The notes: generated from the sequence alone by a model not told the origin. Counted from the stretch's first letter, positions 17,718 to 26,499 are shown. The stretch is DNA of 38,532 nucleotides from Elusimicrobiota bacterium (GCA_022703335.1 JAKLDV010000009.1:1-38532), one strand, 5' to 3'. A program made the numbers and translations.

Positions 17718-18833
17718 ATGACGGACGGAACGGCGGCTTCCCAAAGCGGAGTATCGGAAAACGGCGGCGCGGCGACGATGCCGTCCGCCGGACCGAGACT
17801 GTCCGAATTTCATCGCACCATGCCCGTTTTTTACAACTGGGAGATCCATTATTCCTGCAATTACCGTTGTTCCTATTGCCCCTTCACCGTTTCCGGTTGG
17901 CATACCTTTTCCTCCAAAAACGCCTACCCGCCCCTGTCGCGTTTGGAATCGGCGTGGCGGCGGCTTTACGAGCGTTACGGCAAGGGACATATCGCGATCT
18001 CCGGCGGCGAACCGTGCACGTATCCGGAGTTCGTCCCGCTGGTGCAGACGTTGACCCGCATGCATTCGGTGGAGCTCAACACGAACCTGAGCTTCGACGA
18101 GGAGAAGTTCGCGGCCGCGGTCGACCTGAAACGCATTCGGTTGGCCGCCAGTTTCCATCCTCAATTCGCCGCGTTCGAGGATTTTTTCAAGAGGACCGTG
18201 TATTTCAAGGAGCGCGGGGTGGATATTTTCGTGAATTACGTCTCCTTTCCGGAGCAGCTGGAGGAGATGTGGCGGTATAAAAAGGAGTTCCAGGCGGCCG
18301 GCGTTCCGTTTTACATCATGCCCTTCAACGGCAAATACGAGGAACGCGTCTATCCCCAGGGCGCCACGGAACGGGAAAAGGCGTGTTACGACGCGGCCAT
18401 GAACGGGGTGGACCCGGAAACGTGGATCAATCGTCAGCGGCGCGAATGGCCCGGCCATCCGGGGCAGTATTTTCCAAACGGGGTGACGCCCAGCGAGGCC
18501 GCCCGGTTGGAACGGCAAGGCGAAAAAAGGGTGGTTCCCCCGGTGGTCGCGCCCGAACTTGCGGCCGCCGCGAAACGGGCCCCGGTCCTTTGCCTGATGG
18601 GATACCGGTACTGCAAGATCCGTCCGAACGGGGAAACGTATCGCTGCTGCGCCTGGTTGGCCGGCAACACGGACCTGCCGAAACCCATCTACCTGGGAAA
18701 CCTCTACGAGGATGAAAAATTTTCTTTATTGGAGGAGCCGGCGATGTGCGATTACACGCCCTGCCCCTGCGAACGATGCATGGTGGTGGGGGAGGAGGAC
18801 CGATGGAGACATCGCTGGGTGACGACGGAGTGA
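17718..18833 (+). CDS. Short radical SAM protein (group C, RCC subtype)
   Basis: A 371-residue protein with a good ribosome-binding site (AGAGGG, about 8 bases before the ATG). The first 35 residues are low-complexity, then PVFYNWEIHYS leads to CNYRCSYC (C47, C51, C54) and ISGGEPCTYPEF, which has an additional Cys in the GGEP strand. The C-terminal Cys module reads LCLMGYRYCKIRPNG, YRCCAW, a LGNLYEDEKFSLL block and CDYTPCPCERC. This is the most Cys-rich version in the array, with at least eight Cys in the module, so more than one auxiliary cluster is possible. An Arg/Pro-rich linker (about residues 235-285) precedes it, comparable to the linker in the 16623 protein. Operonic. Confidence 0.86.
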   Translation: MTDGTAASQSGVSENGGAATMPSAGPRLSEFHRTMPVFYNWEIHYSCNYRCSYCPFTVSGWHTFSSKNAYPPLSRLESAWRRLYERYGKGHIAISGGEPCTYPEFVPLVQTLTRMHSVELNTNLSFDEEKFAAAVDLKRIRLAASFHPQFAAFEDFFKRTVYFKERGVDIFVNYVSFPEQLEEMWRYKKEFQAAGVPFYIMPFNGKYEERVYPQGATEREKACYDAAMNGVDPETWINRQRREWPGHPGQYFPNGVTPSEAARLERQGEKRVVPPVVAPELAAAAKRAPVLCLMGYRYCKIRPNGETYRCCAWLAGNTDLPKPIYLGNLYEDEKFSLLEEPAMCDYTPCPCERCMVVGEEDRWRHRWVTTE

Positions 18834-18846
18834 GGGGACGTTGAGC

Positions 18847-19713
18847 ATGGAAAAGGCCGCCCAAAACAGACACCCCCAGGTGCGGTTCACCTGGAACATC
18901 CATTGGAGCTGCAATTATCGCTGCAGCTACTGTTTCTTTGAGACGCACTGGGAGGAATATGGGAAACGGAACGTCTATAAATCCGTCGATGAATGGATGG
19001 GTTATTGGGAAAGGGCCGCCGAGCTCTACGGCCGCTGTTTCATCACCATCAACGGCGGGGAGCCGTTCACGTATCCCGGATTCGTCGACCTCATCGCCCG
19101 GCTCTCGCGGGTCCATTGGCCCATCAACATCACCACCAACACCTCGCTGCATCTCAAAGAGTTCGTGAAAAAAGTGGACCCCGAACGGGTTTCGTTGTCC
19201 GTCAGCTATCACCCCGAATACCACCGGGTGGACGATTTCCTGGAAAAGGTTTTTTTCCTGCGGCAGTCCGGTTTTGTGGGGGGGTGCGTCAATTTTGTCG
19301 CCCACCCGAACCACATCGGAACCCTGCCGGCCCTGTTGGAAAAATTCGTCGGCATCGGGGAGAGCCTGAAAGTGAACCCGTTCATCGGGGAGCACGCCGG
19401 CCGGCGGTACCCCGACGGGTACACCCCGGAACAGAAGGAGATTTTGGGGATGCGCGATTCGTGGATGGACGACAAGCGGCACAAGGGGATGCTGTGCCGG
19501 GCCGGGAACCTCTCCGGACTGCTCTTGCCCAACGGCAACGTGGCCCGCTGCGGACAGATCGGCGACCGGCACATCGTCGGCAGTTTTTTCGATCCGAAGT
19601 TCCGTCTCTTGCCGGAACCGCTTCCTTGCGACGTGGAGTTTTGCCCGTGCGACGAGTGGAAAGTGGTGCCGGACGAAAAAGAGCCGGAAAACGCGGGGGC
19701 GTGGCTTCCCTGA
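18847..19713 (+). CDS. Short radical SAM protein (group C, RCGQ subtype)
   Basis: A 288-residue protein from ATG 18847; a TTG at 18841 is in frame, but the GAGGGG at 18832-18837 is better spaced for the ATG. VRFTWNIHWS leads to CNYRCSYC (C22, C26, C29) and then INGGEPFTYPGF. The C-terminal module reads LCRAGNLSGLLLPNG, ARCGQIGDRH, a GSFFDPKFRLL block and CDVEFCPCDEW. It is most similar to the 3032 protein, sharing the KSxxEW helix after the core start, the FTYPGF strand and the RCGQ signature. There is no linker insertion, so it represents the minimal group-C architecture. Function unknown. Confidence 0.86.
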   Translation: MEKAAQNRHPQVRFTWNIHWSCNYRCSYCFFETHWEEYGKRNVYKSVDEWMGYWERAAELYGRCFITINGGEPFTYPGFVDLIARLSRVHWPINITTNTSLHLKEFVKKVDPERVSLSVSYHPEYHRVDDFLEKVFFLRQSGFVGGCVNFVAHPNHIGTLPALLEKFVGIGESLKVNPFIGEHAGRRYPDGYTPEQKEILGMRDSWMDDKRHKGMLCRAGNLSGLLLPNGNVARCGQIGDRHIVGSFFDPKFRLLPEPLPCDVEFCPCDEWKVVPDEKEPENAGAWLP

Positions 19714-19744
19714 CGACGGGGGAGGCGATGCCGAAAGGAGGGAT

Positions 19745-20635
19745 ATGCGCTCGCGGTTGAGTTTTACGTGGGACCTGCTCTATCACTGCAACTACCGGTG
19801 TTCCTATTGCTGGTGGGACCCGCATTGGCTCAAGTTCGCGGAGAAATACGCCGGATACCCGTCAGCCCGACAGTGGATCCGGGCTTGGGAGAACGTCCGA
19901 CGTCTTTCCGGAGAGGCCGACATCTCCGTTTTGGGAGGGGAACCCCTGATGTACGCGGGGTTTTCCGACATGGTGCGCGCCCTGACGACGGCGCAGGGGC
20001 ATCATGTCTGCATCACGACGAATTTATACACCGGCTCCCGGCAGCTGGCGGATTTCGTGAAGGGGATTTCGCCAGAAAAGCTCGATCTGTCGTGCAGCTA
20101 CCATCCGCATTTCGCCTCGCTGACAGAGGTCCTCGAAAAAGTGAAGGCCCTGAAGGAACTGGGTTTCCATGTTCCCGTCTATCTGATCTCCTTCCCCCCG
20201 TTCCTGGAGGAGTTGCCGTCGTACGAGGAGACGGTGCGGCGGGCCGGCGGGGATTTCCGATTGCGTATTTTCTGCGGCGAGTACAACGGGAAGACGTATC
20301 CTCGGGATTACACGGACCCGGAGCGGGCCCTCCTTTCAAAGATGCTCGGCAATCCGGTGCAGGTGGACTACCAAATCGATCAGAAGACGACGTTGGGTGA
20401 ACGGTGCTATTCCGGGGCGGTCTACGGCAACGTGAAGCCGACCGGCGACGTGTACCGTTGCGGACAATCCGCTATCGACGGAAAACCCATGGGCAACATC
20501 TTCGACGAGGATTTCCACATGTTGCCGGGGCCGACGCCGTGCCCGTTCACGCACTGTTCCTGTCAGGAATACGAATACGTGGCCAAGGAATACGAACGGA
20601 AACGCGCCCTCCGGGCCGGGATGTCGGTCGCATGA
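19745..20635 (+). CDS. Short radical SAM protein (group C, RCGQ subtype)
   Basis: A 296-residue protein; AAAGGAGGG directly precedes the ATG. LSFTWDLLYH leads to CNYRCSYC (C15, C19, C22), then a Trp-rich loop (WWDPHW) and VLGGEPLMYAGF. The C-terminal module reads RCYSGAVYGNVKPTG, YRCGQ, MGNIFDEDFHMLP and CPFTHCSCQE, so the Cys pattern is complete. The protein has a very short N-terminus, with the motif starting at residue 15. It sits between the similar 18847 gene and a SPASM gene. Reaction unknown. Confidence 0.86.
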   Translation: MRSRLSFTWDLLYHCNYRCSYCWWDPHWLKFAEKYAGYPSARQWIRAWENVRRLSGEADISVLGGEPLMYAGFSDMVRALTTAQGHHVCITTNLYTGSRQLADFVKGISPEKLDLSCSYHPHFASLTEVLEKVKALKELGFHVPVYLISFPPFLEELPSYEETVRRAGGDFRLRIFCGEYNGKTYPRDYTDPERALLSKMLGNPVQVDYQIDQKTTLGERCYSGAVYGNVKPTGDVYRCGQSAIDGKPMGNIFDEDFHMLPGPTPCPFTHCSCQEYEYVAKEYERKRALRAGMSVA

Positions 20636-20671
20636 GGAGCTCCCGGGGACGCGGGGTCCTTTCGGAACGCC

Positions 20672-21811
20672 ATGAGTGATCAAGAGAGGGCGGCCCACGT
20701 CCGGGCGTGGTTCGAGGGGGAGCCGGCGGGTCCGTTTACCATTCAATTGAACCCCACGATGGCCTGCAATCTGAATTGTCTTTTTTGCCGTCGACAAAAC
20801 CAGCTGGAAGCCTTCTATCGGGATCATCGGGAACTCCCGGACCAGAAATACATGGAAATCGTGGAGGAGGCCGTGGCGCTGGGCGTGAAAGCCATCAACA
20901 TCAAGGGGGGCGGCGAACCGCTGATCCGGCGGGCCCTGATGCGGGAGCTCGTTCCGCTGATCCGCCGGAACAAGGTGCACGGATCGCTCATCACCAACGG
21001 GACCCTGTTGGACGAACCGTTGGCGGAGTTGATGGTGCGGTGGGAGTGGAACGAGCTTTCGGTGAGTTTGGACTCCCCGGAGGCGGCCACGCACGATTAT
21101 TTGCGGGACAAGCCGGGGACGTTCGACCGGTTGATGGCCGGACAGAGGTGGATCAACGAATTTAAACGCCGGCATAAGGCCGCTTTGCCGCACGTCAAGT
21201 GGCACTCCGTGTTGACGAATCGGAACCATCGCCGGGTGGCCGATATGCTCCGCCTGGCGGCGGAGAACGGGGCGGCGGAGGTGGAGTTCGACTCGCTGGA
21301 TTTGAGCGAACCGTCGTCGGCCGTTTTGAAACTGGACGAAGGGGATGTAAGGGAGTTTCAGGAGGGGCTTCCTCCGGTCCTGGCTCTCGCCGAGCGTTTG
21401 GGGATACGCCACAACCTCCAGAATTTCGATCGCCGCGATTACGCGGTGCGGGGAGGGGCCAACGGCGTCAAGACCGGCGATAAAACATCGCCCGCCCCCG
21501 GCGGTTCGCCGTATGAGCGGATCCCCTGTTTCTTCCCCTGGTTCCACTGCGACATCACTCCGGACGGCAGCCTCGTGCCGTGTTGCTACGGGGAAGGATA
21601 CGAGTCCCGGGAAAACCTCCATCGGATGTCTTTCCGGGAGGCCTGGCGGGGACGGGGGATGAAAGAATACCGCGACAGCATGCGGGACGGGACCATGAAG
21701 CCGTTTTGTCGGAATTGCACCGCCTGTTACCGGGACCAGAACGACCGCATCCGGGAAGCTCTCCGGTGCGGCCCGGCGGGCGATGCTCCGCGCCGGGAGA
21801 AAGTTTTTTGA
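20672..21811 (+). CDS. Radical SAM/SPASM protein
   Basis: A 379-residue protein. The cluster motif CNLNCLFC is at C32, C36 and C39, followed by NIKGGGEPLIRRAL and a classic core (LSVSLDSPEAATHDYLR). The SPASM region has CFFPW, TPDGSLVPCCYG, FREAWRG and a final CRNCTAC. Its overall layout is closer to general SPASM oxidoreductases than to the 1875/15471 pair. The Shine-Dalgarno sequence is weak (CGGAAC), so translation may depend on upstream genes. A 22-base inverted repeat spans its stop codon and the gap to the next gene. Confidence 0.87.
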   Translation: MSDQERAAHVRAWFEGEPAGPFTIQLNPTMACNLNCLFCRRQNQLEAFYRDHRELPDQKYMEIVEEAVALGVKAINIKGGGEPLIRRALMRELVPLIRRNKVHGSLITNGTLLDEPLAELMVRWEWNELSVSLDSPEAATHDYLRDKPGTFDRLMAGQRWINEFKRRHKAALPHVKWHSVLTNRNHRRVADMLRLAAENGAAEVEFDSLDLSEPSSAVLKLDEGDVREFQEGLPPVLALAERLGIRHNLQNFDRRDYAVRGGANGVKTGDKTSPAPGGSPYERIPCFFPWFHCDITPDGSLVPCCYGEGYESRENLHRMSFREAWRGRGMKEYRDSMRDGTMKPFCRNCTACYRDQNDRIREALRCGPAGDAPRREKVF

Positions 21812-21831
21812 AGAACGACATGTTGTTCTTC
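21810..21831 (+). repeat. Inverted repeat across an operon gap
   Basis: The left arm GAAGAACGACA (21810-21820) pairs with the right arm TGTTGTTCTTC (21821-21831) over all 11 positions, with one G-T pair. It overlaps the stop codon of the 20672 gene and lies about a dozen bases before the next start. No T-run follows, so it is not a typical intrinsic terminator; an RNA processing or stability element, or a protein-binding palindrome, is possible. Confidence 0.5.
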
Positions 21832-21843
21832 CGAGGTTGAAGG

Positions 21844-22785
21844 ATGCCGGGAATGTCGCCGAACCGTCCTATGGATTACTTCTGGGTCGTCATGACCCAA
21901 TGTGATTGCCGGTGCCCCTACTGTATCTACGGTCTGTACCCGTTGGACCGGAGGAAGGTGGGCTATTTTTATACCGCGGAAGAATGGCTGGCCGGGTGGG
22001 AGCGGATGTATAAAAAATACGGCGAAGGCCGCATCGTCCTTACCGGCGGGGAACCGACCCTTTATCCCGGTTTTACGGACCTGGCGGTCCAGCTGAGCCG
22101 ATGGTACCAGATCAACATCGACACGAATTTCCAACTTCCCTCCGCGGAGCTGGAGCTCCTTCTGAAAAGACTGTCTCCCCGGCGGGTGGATTTCAGCACC
22201 AGTTTCCACCCGTTCATGGCCAAGACGGACGAATTCATTGCCAAGATCCATCTGCTCAAACGAAACGGGTTCAACTACCTGTGCCGTCTCGTGGCCTTTC
22301 CGCCGCTGGTCGAAAAAATCCCAGCGTGGCGGAAGACGTTCGGGGACGAAGATATCATTCTTTTCGTCAACCCGTTTTCGGGCGAGTGGAATGGCAGGAA
22401 ATATCCCGAATCCTACACGCCGGCGGAAAAGGAGATCATCTTCGGCCAGAAGAACAGCCGGGAGAGCGCCCGCATCCATCCCGCCGACAAGGAATTCGTC
22501 CGGCAAATGTTGAACATGGAATCTCCTCGCGGTCGACCATGCCGTACCGGCAGCGAACACGTGCGGGTGGAGGACAACGGATGGGTCTATCGCTGCGTTT
22601 CCTACGCCGCCATGGAACGGGAACCGCTGGGGAATTTCATCAAGGACGACATCGTTTTGTGGGATCGGCCGCGCGTCTGCGAGGCGGACGCGTGCGAATG
22701 GGAATACCGCTATCTCGTCGACGAAACGGACCGATTCAAGAGCGATAAGGTCCTGCGGGACGCCACGACCCGCGGGGGCGTGTGA
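21844..22785 (+). CDS. Short radical SAM protein (group C, altered C-terminal Cys set)
   Basis: A 313-residue protein. The cluster site is CDCRCPYC (C20, C24, C27, with an extra Cys at 22), followed by LTGGEPTLYPGF. The C-terminal module begins normally (PCRTGSEHVRVEDNG, YRC) but ends VCEADACEWEY: the CxC pair found in most group-C proteins is replaced by a lone Cys, so the auxiliary cluster probably has one ligand fewer or another ligand type. The residue before the first Cys is Gln instead of the usual Ser/His, and the lead-in is FWVVMTQ rather than FxWxxH, making this the most divergent short member. Its stop overlaps or abuts the next start. Confidence 0.84.
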   Translation: MPGMSPNRPMDYFWVVMTQCDCRCPYCIYGLYPLDRRKVGYFYTAEEWLAGWERMYKKYGEGRIVLTGGEPTLYPGFTDLAVQLSRWYQINIDTNFQLPSAELELLLKRLSPRRVDFSTSFHPFMAKTDEFIAKIHLLKRNGFNYLCRLVAFPPLVEKIPAWRKTFGDEDIILFVNPFSGEWNGRKYPESYTPAEKEIIFGQKNSRESARIHPADKEFVRQMLNMESPRGRPCRTGSEHVRVEDNGWVYRCVSYAAMEREPLGNFIKDDIVLWDRPRVCEADACEWEYRYLVDETDRFKSDKVLRDATTRGGV

Positions 22786-22787
22786 CC

Positions 22788-23633
22788 ATGGGACAGGGAC
22801 CCGAAAACCGAACCACGTTCGGCTGGGACCTGACCTACGTGTGCAATTATCGCTGCCCGTATTGCACCGTCTGGGACCAACCCACGCCGATCAAAGACAT
22901 GGACGTGGCCGCCTGGCGGAAGATATGGGACCGGTTCTACGAACTTTACGGGGAATGTTACATCTACATGTCCGGCGGGGAGCCGTCCGCCCATCGCTGT
23001 TTTTTCGAGCTGGTGGACATGCTGTCGAAAAAACACATCGTGGACATATGCACCAACCTGTCGTGGGACGTCGGACGGCTGGCGGACGCCATCCCTCCCG
23101 GCCGTCTGCGCATCGCGGCCACCTTTCATCCGTCGCAGGTCCTTTTTCGGGAATATGTGGAGAAGGCGGTGCGCATCAAGGAGTATCTTCCGTTGAGGCC
23201 GGAGGGGCCCACGGTCTATTATGTCGCCTATCCGGCGCAGATCCCGGAGATGGAGGAACATGCCCGGCTTTTCCGGGAGAGGGGGCTCGCGCTGGTCCCC
23301 CTGCCGTACGTGGGGCATGAGAACGCCCTGGGGAATTCCGCGGACGAAAAAGAAAAAATCCGGGCCATCTCCCCCAACAAGGGAGACCCCCTGAAGAAAT
23401 TGGAGTTCCAGCTGAAAGAGCTGTCCCCGAAGGGCCGGTTATGCCGCGCCGGTCAGAAATACGCCATGATCCGCGGCGACGGATCCGTGGACCGGTGCAG
23501 CCAGTATCGGGCGCATCAGATGGGGGACATCCGGGACGCCAACTTTCAACTGTGGGATTCACCCCGTCCCTGCACGCTGGCGTGGTGTCCCTACGAGTCG
23601 CAATGGCTCGTCCGAGAGGAGACCCGTTCGTGA
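22788..23633 (+). CDS. Short radical SAM protein (group C, altered C-terminal Cys set)
   Basis: A 281-residue protein from ATG 22788, which has GGGGG nine bases upstream. A GTG at 22782 would give a GTGA overlap with the previous stop, as at several other junctions, and two more residues. TTFGWDLTYV leads to CNYRCPYC (C19, C23, C26), then MSGGEPSAHRCF. The C-terminal module reads LCRAGQKYAMIRGDG, DRCSQ, MGDIRDANFQLW and CTLAWCPYE: the last Cys of the CxC pair is Tyr. With the preceding gene it forms a pair of variants with a reduced Cys set. The stop overlaps the next GTG by 4 bases. Confidence 0.85.
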   Translation: MGQGPENRTTFGWDLTYVCNYRCPYCTVWDQPTPIKDMDVAAWRKIWDRFYELYGECYIYMSGGEPSAHRCFFELVDMLSKKHIVDICTNLSWDVGRLADAIPPGRLRIAATFHPSQVLFREYVEKAVRIKEYLPLRPEGPTVYYVAYPAQIPEMEEHARLFRERGLALVPLPYVGHENALGNSADEKEKIRAISPNKGDPLKKLEFQLKELSPKGRLCRAGQKYAMIRGDGSVDRCSQYRAHQMGDIRDANFQLWDSPRPCTLAWCPYESQWLVREETRS

Positions 23634-24640
23634 AGGGAAGACGGAGATTTTGGGGCGGCCGTTTTTTGTTGGTGGCGGCCGGAGGGCTTCTCCCCTTGCT
23701 TGTGGCGGGAATCGCCGAGTGGAATTTGCGGCGCGACGGGTTCCAGTTTGAGCCCTGGCGGTATTATCGTCGGTTCGGAGCCAATTTCGAGGCGGAGGAG
23801 ATCGAGTCCTACGCCAAAGACCCCGACCTCTTCTGGCGGTTCCGGCCGTCGCAAACCCTCCGGACCTGGTGGGTGGAGGAGGCGACGATAAACCGATACG
23901 GCTTCAGGGGAGAAGATTTTCCGGAAAAGAAAGAACCCGGGGTTTTGCGCGTGTTGTGCGCGGGCGATTCCGGCACTTTCGGCTGGGGGGTCAGAGACAA
24001 CGAGTCGTTTTCCGTCTATTTGCAGGAGTTCCTGGGGCGGCGCTGGGGGGAAGGGAAAGTCCAGGTCGTCAACGCGGGGGTTCCCGGTTATTCTTCTCAT
24101 CAGGGGCTCCATGTCCTGAAGAAATGGGGGCCCCGGCTTCGTCCGGACATCGTTATTTTTTCGTTCGGCAGGAACGATCATAATCCCACGGCCTGGCTGA
24201 CCGACCGCCAAAGGAAAAAGATCCCGCGCCCGCTGGTGGAACTGCAGAACGTGTTGCTGCGGACCCGGCTGTATCAGTGGTTCTACATGCGCACCACGCT
24301 CTATATGTACATCGAACACCGGGAAAAATTTCTGGGGAGCCGGCGGGAGACGGTGCGGGTAACGTTGTCGGAATATGAGGAAAATCTGCGTCGGGCCGCG
24401 GCGCTTTGTCGCGACGGAGGGGCTGACATCGTTTTTGTTCCACGGAGTCAGCAGATGGCCTATATCGACGTGATGAAGCGGGTGGCAAAGGAGACCGGGT
24501 CCCGCTATGTGGATTTGGAAAAATTTTCCTCCGATCGAGGGATCAAGGACTACTCGTTGGGGGAACATCCGGGCTGGCCCGCCTATAAACGCCTGGCGGA
24601 GATCGTCGGCGAGGAAGTTGCGCGCTTAAAGACTCCGTGA
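23630..24640 (+). CDS. Membrane-anchored SGNH/GDSL-type hydrolase or acyltransferase
   Basis: A 336-residue protein. The GTG at 23630 is chosen because it overlaps the previous stop and starts a basic n-region (KGRRR) followed by one hydrophobic segment (residues 11-29), so the protein is probably anchored in or exported across the inner membrane. SGNH blocks are visible: block I CAGDSGTFGWG with nucleophile S114, block II NAGVPGYSS, block III FSFGRND with N182, and a C-terminal Asp/His region (D307, H313). Family members hydrolyse or transfer acyl groups on lipids or glycans. It is the only gene in the array that is not a radical SAM protein, which hints that the pathway product is acylated, deacylated or lipid/glycan-linked; that link is inference. 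Confidence 0.8.
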   Translation: MKGRRRFWGGRFLLVAAGGLLPLLVAGIAEWNLRRDGFQFEPWRYYRRFGANFEAEEIESYAKDPDLFWRFRPSQTLRTWWVEEATINRYGFRGEDFPEKKEPGVLRVLCAGDSGTFGWGVRDNESFSVYLQEFLGRRWGEGKVQVVNAGVPGYSSHQGLHVLKKWGPRLRPDIVIFSFGRNDHNPTAWLTDRQRKKIPRPLVELQNVLLRTRLYQWFYMRTTLYMYIEHREKFLGSRRETVRVTLSEYEENLRRAAALCRDGGADIVFVPRSQQMAYIDVMKRVAKETGSRYVDLEKFSSDRGIKDYSLGEHPGWPAYKRLAEIVGEEVARLKTP

Positions 24641-24652
24641 CGGAGCCCCCGC

Positions 24653-26332
24653 ATGAAACCTGAGATGGCGGAAGAACTCATAAAGAAACTGTATCGCGTG
24701 GGGCCCGCGGGCGTGTTGGTCGACGGAAAGCGGGTCTTGTATTTTTCCCCGGCCGGTCTTCCGGCCGGCGCGCCGCCGGCCGACGTGATCTTCATCCCCG
24801 GCGAGTCGTCCCGGCACCGCTCATTCCCCGACATCAAAAAAATCGCGACGGCCCAGACCATCGTCGTTGGCCGTCCGTCCCATATCAGCCGCTTTCCCTG
24901 CAATCTGTTGTCGGTGGAAGCGGAAAAGAAAGGGGCCGTGCTGGGAATGCCGATCGTTTCCCGAAAGAATCCGGCGGCGCCGGGAGAAACGGATTTTCTG
25001 GTCACGGTGGACGGGCTGCGTCTCGCTTACGTGGCCTCCCTTTCGGGAGGATCGTCCGCTTTTGGGGAGGCGGACGTCGTTTTTTCGTCCGCTCCCGAAA
25101 AGGAGGTTTCTTTTCAACAGGCGATTTCCGCCATGAAACGAATGAGGGTTCGGTTCTTTGTTCCGCTGGGCGATTCCCGCCTGCCGGACGCGTTCGTTCA
25201 AAGACTGGAGGCGGAGAAGATAGGGGTATTGCAGCTGCCGGGGCTGAACGGCAAAAACCGGCCGGCGGGGATATCGAAAGAAAAAACAAGCCGTCCGGCG
25301 GGCCCCTCGACGACAGCGGTCGGGACATTGTATCGTCCGAAAACGGCGGCCGATCGGATCACGTTCACCTGGAACATACACCACAGCTGCAATTACCGGT
25401 GCCCCTATTGTTTCATGGCGACCGACCCCATCCACACGTTTCGAAAGAACAGCTATCCCGCGCTGGACCAGCTTGTGGGGGTGTGGGAAAGGATGTATCG
25501 CCTTTACGGGAGCTGTGTCCTGAAAATTTCCGGCGGGGAGCCGTTCATCTATCCGCACTTCGTCGAACTGTTGGAGGGACTTTCCGCCCATCACTTCCTG
25601 GATTTCTCCTCCAACCTCTCTTGGGACGTCCGCGGGCTGATCGGCCGGTTGCCTCCGCGCTCCGTCCACATCGATCCGAGTTTTCATCCGGGTTTTTATA
25701 AGGACATTGAGGAATTCGCTGAAAAATGTCTCCTCCTTAAAAAACAGGATTCCCTCGGGTCCGTGCATATCGTCGCCTACCCCCCGTTTCTTCAAAAGAT
25801 GAGGGGATACAAGGAGGTCCTCCAAAGGAAAGGACTGGACATCGTTTTCTTACCGTTCCGGGGGCGCTATCGGGACAAACAATATCCCGAATCCTACTCG
25901 CCGGCCGAAAAAGAATTGCTCCGGGATCTGGCCCGGTCGAACCGGGACGAAACGAAAAACCCGCCGGCCGCCTCTGCCCCGCCCGCGGCCGCCAAGCCGT
26001 TCATTGAGAAGGTCAACGAACAATATTTCTCCTGGTTCGTGGAGAACAAGAACGCGCCGGGGCCGCAGGGGGGGCGTCTCTGTTGGCAGGGGGCGCGTTA
26101 TGGGAAGATCTATTCTAATTTGGATGTTTACCGGTGCTGCACCCGGGAGGATTCGCCGGAACTGTACGTGGGGAATTTGTTGGACCCCGAGTTCCGTCTC
26201 TTGGACGGTCCTCGTCCCTGCCCAATGACGGACTGCGCCTGCTGGAAGGCGATGTTGTGCGGGCAGGAGAACACATGGAAAACGCTTTGGAACACGGAGA
26301 ATTTTCCCATGCCGGCGCGCCTGAAGACATGA
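24653..26332 (+). CDS. Fusion: degenerate metallo-beta-lactamase-like domain + group-C radical SAM
   Basis: A 559-residue protein. Residues 1-200 follow the order of a UlaG-like metallo-beta-lactamase fold: [58 protein letters not shown] and a final [10 protein letters not shown]. The metal motif HxHxDH is reduced to GESSRH and other His ligands are missing, so the domain should not bind two metals or hydrolyse. Residues 230-559 are a complete group-C radical SAM protein: [16 protein letters not shown] (C246, C250, C253), [12 protein letters not shown], then [29 protein letters not shown] and WKTLW. The MBL-like call rests on motif order read by eye. It is the last radical SAM gene in the array; its stop overlaps the next small ORF by ATGA. 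Confidence 0.8.
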   Translation: MKPEMAEELIKKLYRVGPAGVLVDGKRVLYFSPAGLPAGAPPADVIFIPGESSRHRSFPDIKKIATAQTIVVGRPSHISRFPCNLLSVEAEKKGAVLGMPIVSRKNPAAPGETDFLVTVDGLRLAYVASLSGGSSAFGEADVVFSSAPEKEVSFQQAISAMKRMRVRFFVPLGDSRLPDAFVQRLEAEKIGVLQLPGLNGKNRPAGISKEKTSRPAGPSTTAVGTLYRPKTAADRITFTWNIHHSCNYRCPYCFMATDPIHTFRKNSYPALDQLVGVWERMYRLYGSCVLKISGGEPFIYPHFVELLEGLSAHHFLDFSSNLSWDVRGLIGRLPPRSVHIDPSFHPGFYKDIEEFAEKCLLLKKQDSLGSVHIVAYPPFLQKMRGYKEVLQRKGLDIVFLPFRGRYRDKQYPESYSPAEKELLRDLARSNRDETKNPPAASAPPAAAKPFIEKVNEQYFSWFVENKNAPGPQGGRLCWQGARYGKIYSNLDVYRCCTREDSPELYVGNLLDPEFRLLDGPRPCPMTDCACWKAMLCGQENTWKTLWNTENFPMPARLKT

Positions 26333-26499
26333 ACGGCGCCGGGGCTTGGGACAACGAAAAGATGTGGGAATACGGGAAACGGGGAATGCTCCGGGACATC
26401 AAGGACTGGTGCACCGTCGATGGCGCTCTCGGGCGCCTTGGCCCGAAACAGTTTTCGGAGGGTCTCATTGCCGGTCAGGGCGACGCGGTGGAAAATTGA
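26329..26499 (+). CDS. Small 56-residue ORF translationally coupled to the last radical SAM gene
   Basis: The ATG at 26329 overlaps the previous stop (ATGA), the same coupling used by confirmed genes in the array, and the frame runs 56 codons. The product has three Trp, one Cys and a charged helix-like centre ([19 protein letters not shown]), then a Gly-rich tail. I do not recognise a family. It could be a small accessory protein, a substrate peptide for the radical SAM enzymes, the truncated start of a lost gene, or chance. Coupling and position are the only support. Confidence 0.4.
   Translation: MNGAGAWDNEKMWEYGKRGMLRDIKDWCTVDGALGRLGPKQFSEGLIAGQGDAVEN

Noticed and set aside
1-26332. CRISPR, tRNA, insertion sequence or nitrogenase-like genes within the array
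   Set aside because: No direct-repeat array, cloverleaf, transposase or nitrogenase motif was found on reading; DNA similarity among genes is explained by paralogy.
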